This document shows positions 11,428 through 22,670 of a DNA stretch of 64,000 nt, in pieces. Under the pieces are notes generated by a model, which was not told the DNA's origin, made no database searches, and worked only from the letters and a program-made list of their open reading frames with translations. Source of the DNA: Steromphala cineraria (Eukaryota; Mollusca; Gastropoda; Trochida; Trochidae); the NCBI GenBank assembly GCA_916613615.1, contig OU744731.1:18322328-18386327 (forward strand), read 5' to 3'. The translations under genes were made by a program, and so were the position numbers. How positions within the stretch are numbered: the stretch's first letter is position 1; each line of letters starts with the position of its first letter.

Positions 11428-12290
11428 TAGAGACTATTTCATTGTTTTTGCCGAATATCATTTCTATCTCATCGAGTGGAGTGAGAAAGTGATATTTTCA
11501 CGAGTGGCGCAGCCACGAGTGAAAATGACACTTTCTCACTTCACGAGATGAGATAGAAATGATACTCGGCAAAAACAATGAATTAGTCTATTTATTATAT
11601 AATTTTTAGATCCTAAAACAGAGTTGTCAGACATCGGAAGGCAAAGTTTTGCTCTATGATGAATGACAGTCTAGCAACTCAATTTATCCTTTCTCGGTAA
11701 AAAAAAAGTTCGATAGAAATAACTAGATATTTAATCGGAAATAATTTTATGAAAAATATATGATGAGGGAATGTTAAATGATATCAGATCCACAACATGT
11801 GTTTGGTTATTACTAGGTGAAACAAAGGCTCCTTATCTATTTTGGAAAGTCAGTTTTGACGCGAACGGATACAATGAGTGAAGCGCTATGTCGGTGTGAC
11901 AGATCACTCGCTTCGTAAATTTATTTTGCAATAAAATGAACAATTATTAACTACAGCAACAAGATATGAACTTCGGGTGGCTTTTGGATATCGAAGGATA
12001 CATTGGCACTGTAAACTGAAAACAGTTACATACCGAAAACATCCTAAAGAGTCGTTTTTCTTCGATCCTAACCAACGCCGTGACGCGAGGCAAGCGTTCG
12101 ATTTCCTCAAAGGGAGATAATCGTGTTTCAAAGGGAGGTAATAGGTTCGGTCCTACTTTTCTCACCGCAGTGAAAATATGGATTATATTTTCACTGCAGT
12201 GAAAATATGACTTTCTACTGCTTTTCTTAAAATATGGATTATATTTTCACTGTATAACCCTATATTTCATTGCTAATTATATAATAAATG
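11428..12290. mobile_element. Palindrome-bearing insertion, about 860 bp
   Basis: In block A3 the sequence reads GAGGATATGATTATACC continuously at about 35886. Here that site is split between GAGGATA (about 11427) and TGATTATACC (about 12290), so the intervening DNA is an insertion. It begins with the long palindrome 11432-11588 and includes a second, smaller palindrome set around TTTTCACTGCAGTGAAAA (about 12164-12207). A partial inverted relative is at 57990-58420. No ORF supports autonomy. Confidence 0.65.
11432..11588. repeat. Long near-perfect palindrome
   Basis: The arms are about 77 bp (11432-11508 and 11512-11588). The left arm reads GACTATTTCATTG, GCCGAATATCATTTCTATC, GTGAGAAAGTG and TTTTCACGAGTGGC. 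The right arm is its complement with a handful of mismatches. The turn is only a few bases (GCGCAGC). A half-length relative is at about 58340-58405. Such structures are typical of foldback or MITE-like elements. Confidence 0.85.
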
Positions 12291-12333
12291 ATTATACCAA
12301 AGATATTTTGATATTTCAATTTATCTAAGTGTC

Positions 12334-12648
12334 TTAATTCAGCTCTATGGCATTTTCAAACCCTACCATTGAGAGTATGAGACGAATCTGTATAACAAAA
12401 GACTGTATATAAACCACTATGAAAGAGTGAGGGACAGAGAGAAAAAGCAGACTAAGTGAAATGTCTTGTAGGAGTTTTGTAGCACCATAACCTACATCGC
12501 TGGAACAAGGAAAATCATTATGAAATGAGCCAAAAAAGAAAAAGAAGAAGGTTGGACACCTCATGTGCAAGCAATCTTTTTTTTCAGATTTCAACCGATA
12601 CAATCCAATGAGATCAATATATAGCAGAACTGTCAGTCGCCCCCTCAT
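12334..12648 (-). CDS. Unrecognised reading frame, partly conserved in paralogs
   Basis: A 104-codon frame, rich in Leu, Phe and Ile, with no recognised domain. It begins MRGRLTVLLYIDL. The paralog near 36345-35954 keeps the same protein sequence but in two overlapping frames (an indel). The inverted paralog at about 19890-20050 keeps RGRLTVLLYIDLIGLYLLK and SFHNDFPCS with one internal stop. Similarity at protein level across three copies may merely reflect DNA similarity. The frame overlaps the opposite-strand module 2 homology. A real gene is possible but not shown. Confidence 0.2.
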   Translation of the reverse strand: MRGRLTVLLYIDLIGLYRLKSEKKDCLHMRCPTFFFFFFGSFHNDFPCSSDVGYGATKLLQDISLSLLFLSVPHSFIVVYIQSFVIQIRLILSMVGFENAIELN

Positions 12649-12965
12649 GGTGTAATTGAACTCGTAGAGATGATAAAGTATGAAGGAATCTCATTGATTA
12701 GATTTCCTGCACAGCTGTCTTCTCAGAAGAAAACATTTTTTATATAATGAACATTTGATGAGGTTGTAAATTTTCACTTAAATATTGAAACGTGTACTGT
12801 TCATGAATTCATCATAAACAAGACCTCATGCTGACACTAGAACAGAGTGTTGATATCAAAATGGGTACAATATGTTTAATTGGGAAGATGCGGAAACCAA
12901 AACGCTGATGTAACTGGATATATATAAATCAACTGATTAGTGCTATGAGCAGAGATAAGTGAATC

Positions 12966-13680
12966 GAACTGGGAACGTTTTGGAGAATGTAAGGTTAATA
13001 AATTAAGTAATTTCGAGATCAATGTTTTAACTATATAGTGCACACTGGATGTGATGTTTGATATTTGTATGTAATTGAATTGCAGATCAAAGGCGAGCAG
13101 ACGTGGAACAATTTAACAATTTAAATCTACTCAATGACATCACAATTAACTAGCGTGCTTCTGGTTTCAGTACTTGCCTTTGAAACATAACATAACTTCT
13201 TTGTTTCTTGTATGCGATGTTTTGACACAGAGAACGACACAAGAATCTGAGTCGAAACGTTGCATACAATGAACTAAGAAGATGTCATCCATATATTCCT
13301 CTGCAATATTGTCATTCCAACTTCTAAAATACCTTTCAAATAGTTAACATTGTTGTGATTTAAAAATATTTTCCCAATATCTTAAAATGGAGTTATATAT
13401 ACCGATTGATATATTTTGGATGTATTTAAACACTTACATACAAATGACTATTCAAGACTGTCTGATAAATTTGCAGGTTCTTGTTATTCGCAGCACAGCA
13501 GAACTATATCCCATCACTAAATTTAATATCTAACCCGTAAAAACTTAAAAGAAAAGCATATTACTTTGCAAATATAACAACACATACACATAATTATGGT
13601 CTATGTTTTAAATCCCCTATTATTTTCGTACTTTTTATTTATTATCACTGATATCCTAAAAAGGTTGGCACGTCCATAGC
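12966..13680. other. Repeat module, no gene
   Basis: The part at 13085-13200 (GGCGAGCAGACGTGG, GACATCACAATTAACTAG) matches 24325-24425 and 49695-49795, and 13440-13560 matches 24505-24610 and 49875-49975, so this is another fragment of the A/B duplications. A Penelope-like end relic lies at about 13215-13285. No coding region is seen. Confidence 0.5.
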
Positions 13681-13925
13681 TTCTAGTCATCATCCAAATC
13701 TTTAGTGTCATTATCTGATCACATTTTATCCTAAAAGGAGTTTAAAGGCGGAAATCGTTAATAGAAGCTTTCGTTTCATCATGTCTGTGCCTTAATGTAA
13801 ATTTCCCTGTTAGTCAGTCAATAAACACCATTGATGTCAGTTTGATGGTTATTCACTATTTTAAGAGGATATGTGATGTCAACAATGTATATGTAGGTGT
13901 ACATCCATATTCCAACATTTAGAAA
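13681..13925 (+). repeat. Conserved upstream module, copy 2
   Basis: It contains TCTAGTCATCATCCAAATC, TTTATCCTAAAAGG and TTTCATCATGTCTG, in the same order as at 30505-30690 and 55080-55330. It precedes block A2 by about 600 bp, in the same orientation as copy 1 precedes block A1. Confidence 0.6.
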
Positions 13926-14535
13926 CACACAAAAAAAGTCGTAGGCAGTCAAAATTTTAATTGTCAAATGAGCCGATCATATATAATAAATTAGCAATAT
14001 CTAAAGGATAATGGATAACTTAAATATTCATTTAAATACACGAGAAACGATAATAAAAATGCCTTTTTCTTGAGAAAGTGCTCTATTTTCTTTCGCTAAA
14101 ATTGTCGCTATTTTTCAGAATATAATTATGTTCCCTAGATATCCCTGTACGAATTTAAATGTTTGTAATGTCATAGATATTTTTTTCAAAGAAAGAGCGG
14201 GCTTTGTTCAATTACTCAAAATCGACAAGAAACAGCGTAATATGCTAACAGCAGTGATATTATTAAAGCCAATAACTAAAATAATCTTGACCCCAAAGCT
14301 TTCTTTCATTTTTGAAGAAAAGACATTATTAACTTGTTATTTTGACAATATAAAAAAATTCAAATTTTACGCTGTAAAATTGTTAATTTCACTTCCGACA
14401 GATAGTCACCTTATTTATGTAAAAAGTATGTACGTAAAAAAATTTATTTCCGCGTGACATGGTATCATTAAATGAGATGCAATAAACAATGTGATATCTT
14501 GGTAAGCATTCGGTTAAAGATCTGACATCTGCTTA
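13926..14535. other. AT-rich spacer, no supported gene
   Basis: A 109-codon frame at 14128-14457 (plus strand) is composed mostly of Lys, Ile, Leu and Phe codons, as expected from AT-rich DNA. It has no recognisable motif and no counterpart in A1. I see nothing else here. Confidence 0.4.
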
Positions 14536-15249
14536 AATCATTGAAATGGCTTATGTCAAGTCATTTGGCGACTTTTAACATTTCTTGATCTTTTACATGT
14601 AAATGTCCATAGGTGTTACACAAGTTAAATCAAGTTATTACTGTGTAATATTATATTAAACACCACTACAGTACCTTTTGTATTTGACTTTTTTCTCTAA
14701 ATAGAGAATTTGGCAAATCATCTTTCATCTGTAATTAGGATGGTCTCAGTAATGGTTTTACAATAAGTTGAATTTTGCAAAATTTATAAAACTAGCAGGT
14801 AAAAAGGAGTTTTAAAATATTCAATAATTTGATTTTTAATCTTAACAACTATTTTTGAAACGCTTTTTTTGATTATTTGAAAACATATAATCAGAAATAA
14901 GCATGTTAAAGGTTGAAGAGTTAACTGACTGTTTATATAAATAACATATTAAGTTAAATACACGTTTATAGTTGACCTCTTGAACTCAATAAATCAATGT
15001 GGATATTTTTAGACCAGTTGTTAGTGACTATATAGATACGATTTTCCCTGACTTACAAGATATAGTTTCATTGTGTTCACATTATATCCACTTTGATGTA
15101 GTAACTATCAAATGTATAGATATCTCATTGTCTTTAAAGTCACTTTGCCAGAAGGTCAATACAAGAATTTATATTGAACAATCAAAAGTAGGTCTTGAAA
15201 TGGTTACCACCTAGAAATGCCTCATGACATATCAAGAATGATTTAATCT

Positions 15250-15735
15250 CAGTGGCTATGCTTGGTTCGTCTTAGAGGCGTATACGCCTGTCACATGTCC
15301 GGCGTAATCCGGGTCTGCAACAGTCAGAAGTTGAATCATGTGTATTGGCGTACGCACAAGAAGTAATGAGCATACCTCAAAGTAGCTTCAATAAACATCT
15401 TATTCATGTCAGACAAATCTTTATTTTAATATTTTTTTCGAAATGTTGATAAAACATCAACTTTCGTTAAATGCTATGTACTTAACAAGTCATGTTTGAT
15501 TTTTATTCTTTATAATTATTTTGATAAGTTATCATCAAAAGTAATCATGGCACAAAACTGAGTTGTGGAATGTCACACAAAAGATAGTTGTCCGCCATGA
15601 TACGCTGGGTTCGCACTTCTTTCAAATCGGCGTATTGTGTACACGCCTAGTGCGCAAACATGGTACCAATAAAGTGCTTTGCACGTTTCGTCACTTCCTC
15701 CAGCGCACAACTGATAGGTTACGAATCAGTCAGGG
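15250..15735. mobile_element. Unclassified insertion of about 485 bp in A2
   Basis: A1 reads AATCTCAGTATCAATACTGG at about 2477. In A2 the same flanks are separated, AATCTCAGT on the left and ATATCAATATTTGATTTC on the right. The inserted DNA has higher GC near its ends, with AGGCGTATACGCCTG on the left and GTGTACACGCCTAG on the right. No convincing terminal inverted repeat or target duplication was found. A 104-codon frame (15563-15877) spans its right junction and is therefore not conserved. Confidence 0.5.
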
Positions 15736-15934
15736 CCAATATCAATATTTGATTTCTTTCCGCCTTGAAGAAAGATTAAGAGTCAACAGAAAACTCTATA
15801 GCTCATATTTGAGGACAGCAATGCTTACTGATCTGTCTCTTGATAAGGGTTTAGACACACTCGTTTTCAGTGAATGATTGTTAATATCTAAGTTTAGAAA
15901 ATTTAAACCCATTATGGATTTTACCCATTATGTT

Positions 15935-15968
15935 ATGTTTGCACTACATTTACTGGGAAGAGCTGCTG
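15935..15968 (+). other. Candidate signal-peptide-like first exon (A2)
   Basis: This is the counterpart of 2686-2719: an ATG, a hydrophobic run ending in GRAAG, then GTAACT as a possible donor. It could equally be read through as part of a 102-codon hydrophobic frame (15878-16186) that is not kept in A1. Confidence 0.2.
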
Positions 15969-17678
15969 GTAACTATACACTTATTTTAACAGCCCTTCCA
16001 ATGCATGAACTTGGTTTGCAAAATGAATACTTCTGGCTTTGTTCTTTTGTATTTTGTTTAGGGTGTGCAAATATATTATATAATTTATATATAAGTTTAT
16101 TTGACTTAACACAACTGGTTGAACGTAGGTTCAAGCTAAAGACCGTATGCTTTTGTATTATAACCATACAAGTGTTCATGTCTTAATTGATATGAAAAAC
16201 GACCATTCGGTAACCCTTGCAAATCTCTTTAACATATGGGGATATAATTTTACATTGATATAGATATATAAAATCAATAATTAATATTTCTCAACAGATG
16301 TCAACTGGAATTGTATCATTTTTCAAAAGGAGTAGTCGTATTTTCTCTAACATCTATATATAACATGAAAAATATATTTTCAAAAGGATTAAGATGTATG
16401 TCTATTCAACCTGCTTGCTCATGATTATCGCATAAGGTTTAATGTTTTAATTCAAGACAGTGTAGACATTTTCGTGTAGTGTAACTAATTTGATATTTAT
16501 CCAATTTCCTATATAGCTGATTTGACAACGATTATTGGAAGATATCTTCACCTACATTAAAAACAAGTTGTAGGAACAAAGAGAATTTCTGAAATTTGTT
16601 GAATATTGTTTTATCAAGTGAACCTTTGAAATGAAAGCAAATGTTTAACTGGAGAGTGTTTAACTGAAAAAAAGAAACAGATGTCCCAACCTTCCACATT
16701 TATCAAAATCTCTACACAATTCTACTATATCTCATATCCAATGAAATAGACCATCTGTTGAGAAACTGCTGAGCAATGTAATTTTAAGACAAAGGAAATA
16801 TACACACTATGAACAGCTTAACACTTTTAATGTGTGGAAATAAACTTTTGCTAATTCTACTACATTAATATTAAACCTTTTTTATATTTCAATGTGCCAA
16901 ATGTGAATACCAACAAATGTATAGTTTGCAGACTTCTTATCGTACATGTAATGTAATGTTCGCAATTTGGAAAGGAAACAGATTTATAATACAAATATGA
17001 ATTTTGTTTGCAACTCTGACCTATACGTATGTTATGATATATGCGGTAAATATATAATGAAAAGACCACAGGTGAACTATAAATAGTTCACAGTTTTACA
17101 TCAGTTTAAAGTTTTGCATGGAATGATATATAAATAAATATGTAAAATACATGAAACTGGCAAGCGAATTGTCAATTGTCAAAGTGGTATCCTGATATTT
17201 ATGCCAATATTCTTTTGGGTAGTAACTAATTTTCAGTATCAATAATCGTTAATCAATATTTGATTGTAAATATAATGTTGTTTCCATTTACCCTTTACAT
17301 ATCTACTTGATTGAAAGGTATGTAGGTCAAGACAGCATGATATTTCTTTGAAAGGTCACCATCAAACGAAAAGATCAAGGAGGATTAATGGCATCAATTA
17401 ACAGTTTAGTGAGAGCTATACACGTGACTTGAAAGAACCTCTGACAAAATAACAGATTGGGTGTTAGAAAGAGAATAATATGGGAGATATAACTTCAAAT
17501 ATGTCCAGGAAAGAAGACCTGTCACAAACATGGTATAGGGCTTTACAATCTGTGAAAATACACAACCATTGTGAAAAGCCTGACAGCTAGTTCAAAATCA
17601 AAGAAATGTCAGATGTCTGCTACTCTAAGGCAAAGATAAACAGAAGAATTTGTTATTTGTTGTTCTCTGTTCCAGCAG

Positions 17679-17777
17679 GAAACAAGTCATCGCACCAATA
17701 AATAGTGGTACCATCCACATCAGATGTTCATGTTCTAACTGTACTCAGAGAGATGTCAGAAAGATCGAAAGATCAAG
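17679..17777 (+). other. Candidate Cys-rich exon, module 2 (A2)
   Basis: Exactly 99 bp lie between TTCTCTGTTCCAGCAG (polypyrimidine tract plus AG) and AAG followed by GTATAT. The frame through it is open, starting and ending in the same phase, so an exon here would be symmetric. It encodes a short piece with IHIRCSCSNCTQRD, three cysteines in six residues. The A1 copy has a 22-bp deletion, and the A3 copy is diverged and interrupted by a Tc1 element at the donor. Related DNA lies in B1 (about 24630-24720) and B2 (about 49995-50090). Function unknown; it may be a fossil. Confidence 0.3.
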
Positions 17778-19395
17778 GTATATGATTGCTTCAATTTACG
17801 GCAAAGCTGCCTTTCAGCACAAAATAAGTTACAACGAAAGGAGATTTAACAGTGAATTGTCACACTTACATCACACCATTAGTACCATATACATGTATTA
17901 AGCGTCATTCAATTAGTTTGAGCTCATTGTCATGTGACAAAGTTTCAAAACAAACATTTGTGAAATGCCGTCACTTTCATTAACAATAAAAAAAAACCAC
18001 GAGTCTAACTCATAAACCAAAATTGAAAGATTTGGTGCAACACCACCATGTACAGTGCCAGTCATCAATATAAGGATTTTAATATTTCTACCAGAGCACC
18101 CTTTGCCCTAAGATAGGATTACAAGCAAAGTCATTAACAGCAGCTTTCGTCCCATCATGTCTGAGCTTTTATCTTAATGGCCTCCATTGATCATTCATCT
18201 AACGCCGTTGATGTCATTTGAGGGTAATTTACTGTTTCGTGCCTTTGTTAATGTCAGCAAATATTATAGTAAATGTGGTCAATTGACACGAAATATAACT
18301 TTAACAGGACATTTGTAAAATAAAAAGGCATTTAATGATTTACATTTTGTTTATGAATATAAACAAATCAATCTTATGTGTTTAAGCAGTCCTTTTTGAA
18401 TCCTCTAAAAGTGAGTTCCTCGATTTATAACATAGATAGCTTAACTTTAATATGAATTTGTTTTTATAGACGATCATAAAGCTGATCTTGACCTCTATTC
18501 CAATAACATATAGTTAATGTTCTGACTGAATAAAATCTACAGCTGCTTAACAAAAGATTCATTAGTTCTAAATTCAAATATCGTGTAATATTCGCCTAAC
18601 TGCGACTCATTCAAATATCAGTGTACCAAATATTCCAATTCTTGAAGTAGATGAAGAACAATAATTTCCTCATCATTAACTCGTGCTACTACAGGATCAC
18701 ATTTGGAAGAATTTCATAGTGGGATGATTATTAAATATTTTTTTTGAAAAAACGTAAGGTAAATAAACATGTTAAGCAAGCAACGATTTACTGAAGTTTG
18801 CAGGAAATTTGTTTTATCCGTAAATATAATGCAGAATGGAATAACAGAATTTTTACCCCACGCCTGTTTCTGTGATTGAAAGGCATTGAAAGGTTTCTGG
18901 CATTCCACATATCTGTCCCATATGAATGTAGTGAAGATACGTTTAATTTACAAACTGGTCCAAAATGTGGGACTAGGAGGTTTCTATTGCATGTATGTTA
19001 GAAATGGTGTTCAATTTAATATTTCTTAGAAGTTTTGAAAGCGTTCAGAGAAGATGAAACATTCATACTTTATACAAATTTAAATAAAATAATTCATCAG
19101 AAATATAAGATATATTCAACAATATTTCTTTGAAATCACTTGAAGCCGCACTAATGTAGGCAGACCTTAGGTCAAAACAGTGGTTTGCTGTAATTAAATT
19201 TTGTATCTTATTCAAATTTAACATGGTCTAAGAAATAAAACTATGCCTAACAATTAAAAGTCGGAGTTTATAAGAATTAAGTATCAGTATATAACAAGAA
19301 TGTAATATACATTTGTGATATGATTGTTTATCCCTTCAATTAATCATCTACATGTATCAGTCCATATCAAAACATATTTACATCTTCTCTTATCA

Positions 19396-19789
19396 ATGGG
19401 CATTCTAGAAGTTGCGATGATGATATTTTATGAATATACAAGTTACTGTGACTAATTGAATTATTACGAAATGGTAAAGAATACAAACACATTGGAAAAG
19501 ACTTCCAATTAAAGACCAGCTGTTATCTCTCTGAAAGTGGTACACACATCCGACTCAGGGACCAAATCAGTTCCATTCACTTATCTGTACTCATAATATT
19601 AATCAGATGATAATGTTCTTTTACATTTATATCAAGTAACATCAGTGTATTTGTTTCCGTGTTGATTCAATCACACATATTGAACCAATGTCTGATTTCG
19701 AATAATCAGTTCTAGCGTCAGCAAGAGATTTTGTTAATGATGAATTGATACACGTTTCAATATTTCAGTTAAAATTTACAATCTAATCA
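19396..19789. other. AT-rich spacer, no feature seen
   Basis: No reading frame, repeat relationship or structure was recognised here. Confidence 0.4.
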
Positions 19790-20060
19790 AATGTTTATTA
19801 TATAAAAATATTTTCTTCTGAGAAAGCAGCTGTGCAGGAAATTTAATCAATCAGATTCCTTCATCCTTTATCATCTCAACAGTTCAATTACAACAGGAGG
19901 GGGCGACTAACAGTTCTGCTATACATTGATCTCATTGGATTGTATCTGTTGAAATATGAAAAATAAGAATGCTTGCACATTACGTGTCCAGCCTTCTTCT
20001 TTGTCTTTTTTGACTCATTTCATAATGATTTTCCTTGTTCAAGCAATGTAGCTTCTCTGT
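19790..20060 (-). repeat. Inverted copy of the 12.3-12.7 kb module
   Basis: GAAAGCAGCTGTGCAGGAAA, the GGGGGCGACT run and TGACTCATTTCATAATGATT are the reverse complement, with differences, of 12720-12510 and of 36360-36150. The inversion sits at the junction between the A2 side and block B1. Confidence 0.7.
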
Positions 20061-22556
20061 TAAGGTTTTGTTGAGTTGTTCTGATTATTTACTTCTGTTT
20101 GATTAATTTATTTTTATTTGTAGGAAAACACTTTTCGGTGTATATATATATATGGTAGTAGAAAACAAAAATCAGAGTTGATAAAAGTCCATAATGCATG
20201 ACTAGTGGTATGAATCGATTGTTGTCAAAGCAAGAGGCGTCAACTGTCAGAAGGACGTTGCATTCAAAAGTCAGAAGTGACAGGGTCACATTTCACAATG
20301 AGGCACCAGTTATACCAATAAAGGTAAAATAGTATTTTTTAGATAAATGGTGACATCTAAAAGAAAACATATCTGATTTGTTAAAGACTATTGGCATTTT
20401 CATAAAAAAACGTCATTTATTTTCTTGTTCAAATAAAGCATTATTCTTTGAGTAACTTGAGGATGTCAATACTGTTGTATTTAAATAGCCACTTAGTCAT
20501 GAGGATAACATTACATATCGATATACATATGGACTTCTGTTTTCAGAAACCTACTCATTAACATATAAGTCAGTTTGAATTTGATTTTAAGATATCTAAC
20601 ATTTTTAATATACGTTGGTGTTTTTATACAGCAAGTGAGTGACAAACGTATTTTAATATATTAACTTTATAATGGTATTGTTGACAATGTTGACATTTAT
20701 CATTGTTTTGGGGAAATATAAATCAGAATCTCTTGTATTTCACTTTGGCTTATGTAGCTTGAAAGGGACACTTACATGAGGAGAGTGTCATTGCAATACA
20801 CGACCACAAGAACTTGGAACAATGCAGAAGCTTAAGATGGAAACAAAAGTTAAGAGAAATATTTCATTTGAATTTTCACTAACACACTTTTGCTAATCTT
20901 TTCATAGCAAATGTAATCATACTGTCAATTTCTACGCAAAATAGACCAATTGCTTAAACTGGTGAATATATTCTACTTTGTCTACAAGAAAACTTTTGGA
21001 AGTCTTTAAACAACTTTATATTGACTCATGTTCTCACGTGATGATACATTCAGCGTGATGATGCGTTCTTTGTCCAAAAGAAATCTCCTGTTTGCTTAAT
21101 GTTACGTATATACTCTGATTAATGGTAACCTCAGGAAGTCAATCAGTCTTGTCTGTCATTGATCCAAGCTCACAATGACCTGCACATTTCATGGTACCCA
21201 GTAATTACACTATTTCTAGATCTTTAATGTTAAATTTTTCTTGGAAGAATGTCGCTTCCGTGTGAGTACCCTTTCACTTCACTCGACGTGTTAAAAATAT
21301 TGAAATTAGTTTAGTTCAGCTGCAGGTTATCTAATGCCATTTCCCGATTTATTACAAATTCATCATCGTTGATTCTTGGCTAATGAAGCTACATATCCTT
21401 CATGTTGTTTAAAGGCGTGTAACTAGAAGTGTAAGACTTGGTCGTTGTACGGTCATATTACTATTATCCTCACATGATAAACTTGCATAGGGGAATGTTG
21501 GCTTGCTAATTTGTGAATCAGGAAAAATCAATCAAGAAAGATATTGACAAATGTAGGAGTATGTTGGAGTATCTTGTGAAACATTCAATTTAAAGATGCC
21601 CTTCACTGACTAATAAATGTGACATCCTTTCAATAATAACAATAAAACAGATATGTACCAAGAGCACATGAACAATAACTTTATCACAATTGCATTAATC
21701 TTGTCAAGATTAGATAAGCAAAAAACATTATAATTGACAGTGATATATAACATGCCCTAGTTTTCATATTTAGAACTATTAGTTCATGTTATTGTATTTT
21801 TTCTTGAAATGATGCTTATCAAAATATGTTTGAATGGTCTAAAGGTCTGTTCAATAATAATATATAGTACTCCTTTTGTAACAAGGTTCAAGATTACCTC
21901 CTTGTTCATACTTAAACATGATCATTTTACAAATATTTTCATTTATGTCAGTAAGGGTAACATTTGAGTTGATCTAGAATTAAAAAATACATGAAATGGA
22001 ATCAACCTCTGCCTCCTTTAACATTTGGTTTCCACAAAAAATACCCCGATATACGCTTAAGACTTTATTTTGCTTTTGTTGCAAAAGTTATTTATTTTTT
22101 AATATGACCTCTGTCATTGATGTTACCCAACGATTTACATACAAAATCGTCATGATAGATTATATCAGGAGTTAAATATCATTTATTTACTATCATAATG
22201 TCCGAATAATTACATTATTGGCCGGGTAATCTGTTTTTCTCATAAAATTTGACAACAAATTGTTAAAATTGGAATTTAATGAGTGTCCTATTATTTTGCA
22301 CTCTGTAGTGATTATCATTGAGTTTCTATAAGACCAGGTCAAGAGCTCCTAGTCATTTTCCAAATCTTTAGTGATATCATCTGAGCATATCCTATCCTTA
22401 AAGGCGATGTCAATGGATATCGTTATTAGAAACTTTCGTTGCATCATCTATGAACCTAAATATAAATTACAGCATTTATCACTCTATTGATGCCAGCTTG
22501 CAAATTCACTCTTTTAGAGAAACATCCTTCATCGTTCATGATAACTCATAAAAGGG

Positions 22557-22564
22557 TATAAAAG
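22557..22564 (+). promoter_or_regulatory. TATA-box-like site in B1
   Basis: TATAAAAG in GGGTATAAAAGTGCAGCTGG lies just downstream of the conserved upstream module. The same site with the same flanks is kept in all three tandem copies of B2. Conservation relative to the diverged surroundings favours a core promoter, or its remnant, but no transcript is known. Confidence 0.4.
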
Positions 22565-22630
22565 TGCAGCTGGAAATATTAGTTTGCATGAAAGTGAAAC
22601 AATAAAACATTTTGCAGGTTAAATATACCA

Positions 22631-22670
22631 TGGTATGGTATGGTATGGTATGGTATGGTATGGTATGGTA
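22631..22670 (+). repeat. Microsatellite (TGGTA)8
   Basis: Eight perfect TGGTA units. The corresponding site in each B2 copy has only two units followed by TGATA, so the array expanded in B1 or contracted in B2. Confidence 0.95.

Larger units (their letters stand above)
11163..12965. repeat. Block A1, continued
   Basis: This is collinear with 35626-36560 in block A3: ATATAGGAAATAACATCTC at the start, CCTACCATTGAG and AACAGAGTGTTGATATCAAA later. A1 holds an extra 860-bp or so insertion at about 11428-12290. The 12300-12720 part reappears inverted at about 19790-20060. Confidence 0.75.
14536..19395. repeat. Segmental duplication block A2
   Basis: Collinear with A1 (1764-7240) and partly with A3. 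Landmarks: TTTGGCGACTTTTAACATTT near the start, GTCAAGACAGCATGATATTT at about 17326, and CATATTTACATCTTCTCTTATC at the end. Homology with A1 and A3 stops at about 19395, before the GTGCGCACACTCCC segment they share. It lacks the GTCC-rich element of A1 and carries its own insertion at 15250-15735. Confidence 0.75.

Noticed and set aside
14128..14457. 109-codon plus-strand frame
   Set aside because: Composition is that of random AT-rich DNA (Lys, Ile, Leu, Phe), with no motif and no paralog.
15563..15877. 104-codon frame in block A2
   Set aside because: It runs across the junction of a 485-bp insertion, so it is a chance fusion of unrelated DNA.
15878..16186. 102-codon hydrophobic frame in A2 as a membrane protein
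   Set aside because: The A1 counterpart has stops and indels throughout. Only the first short segment is kept, and that is listed separately as a weak exon candidate.
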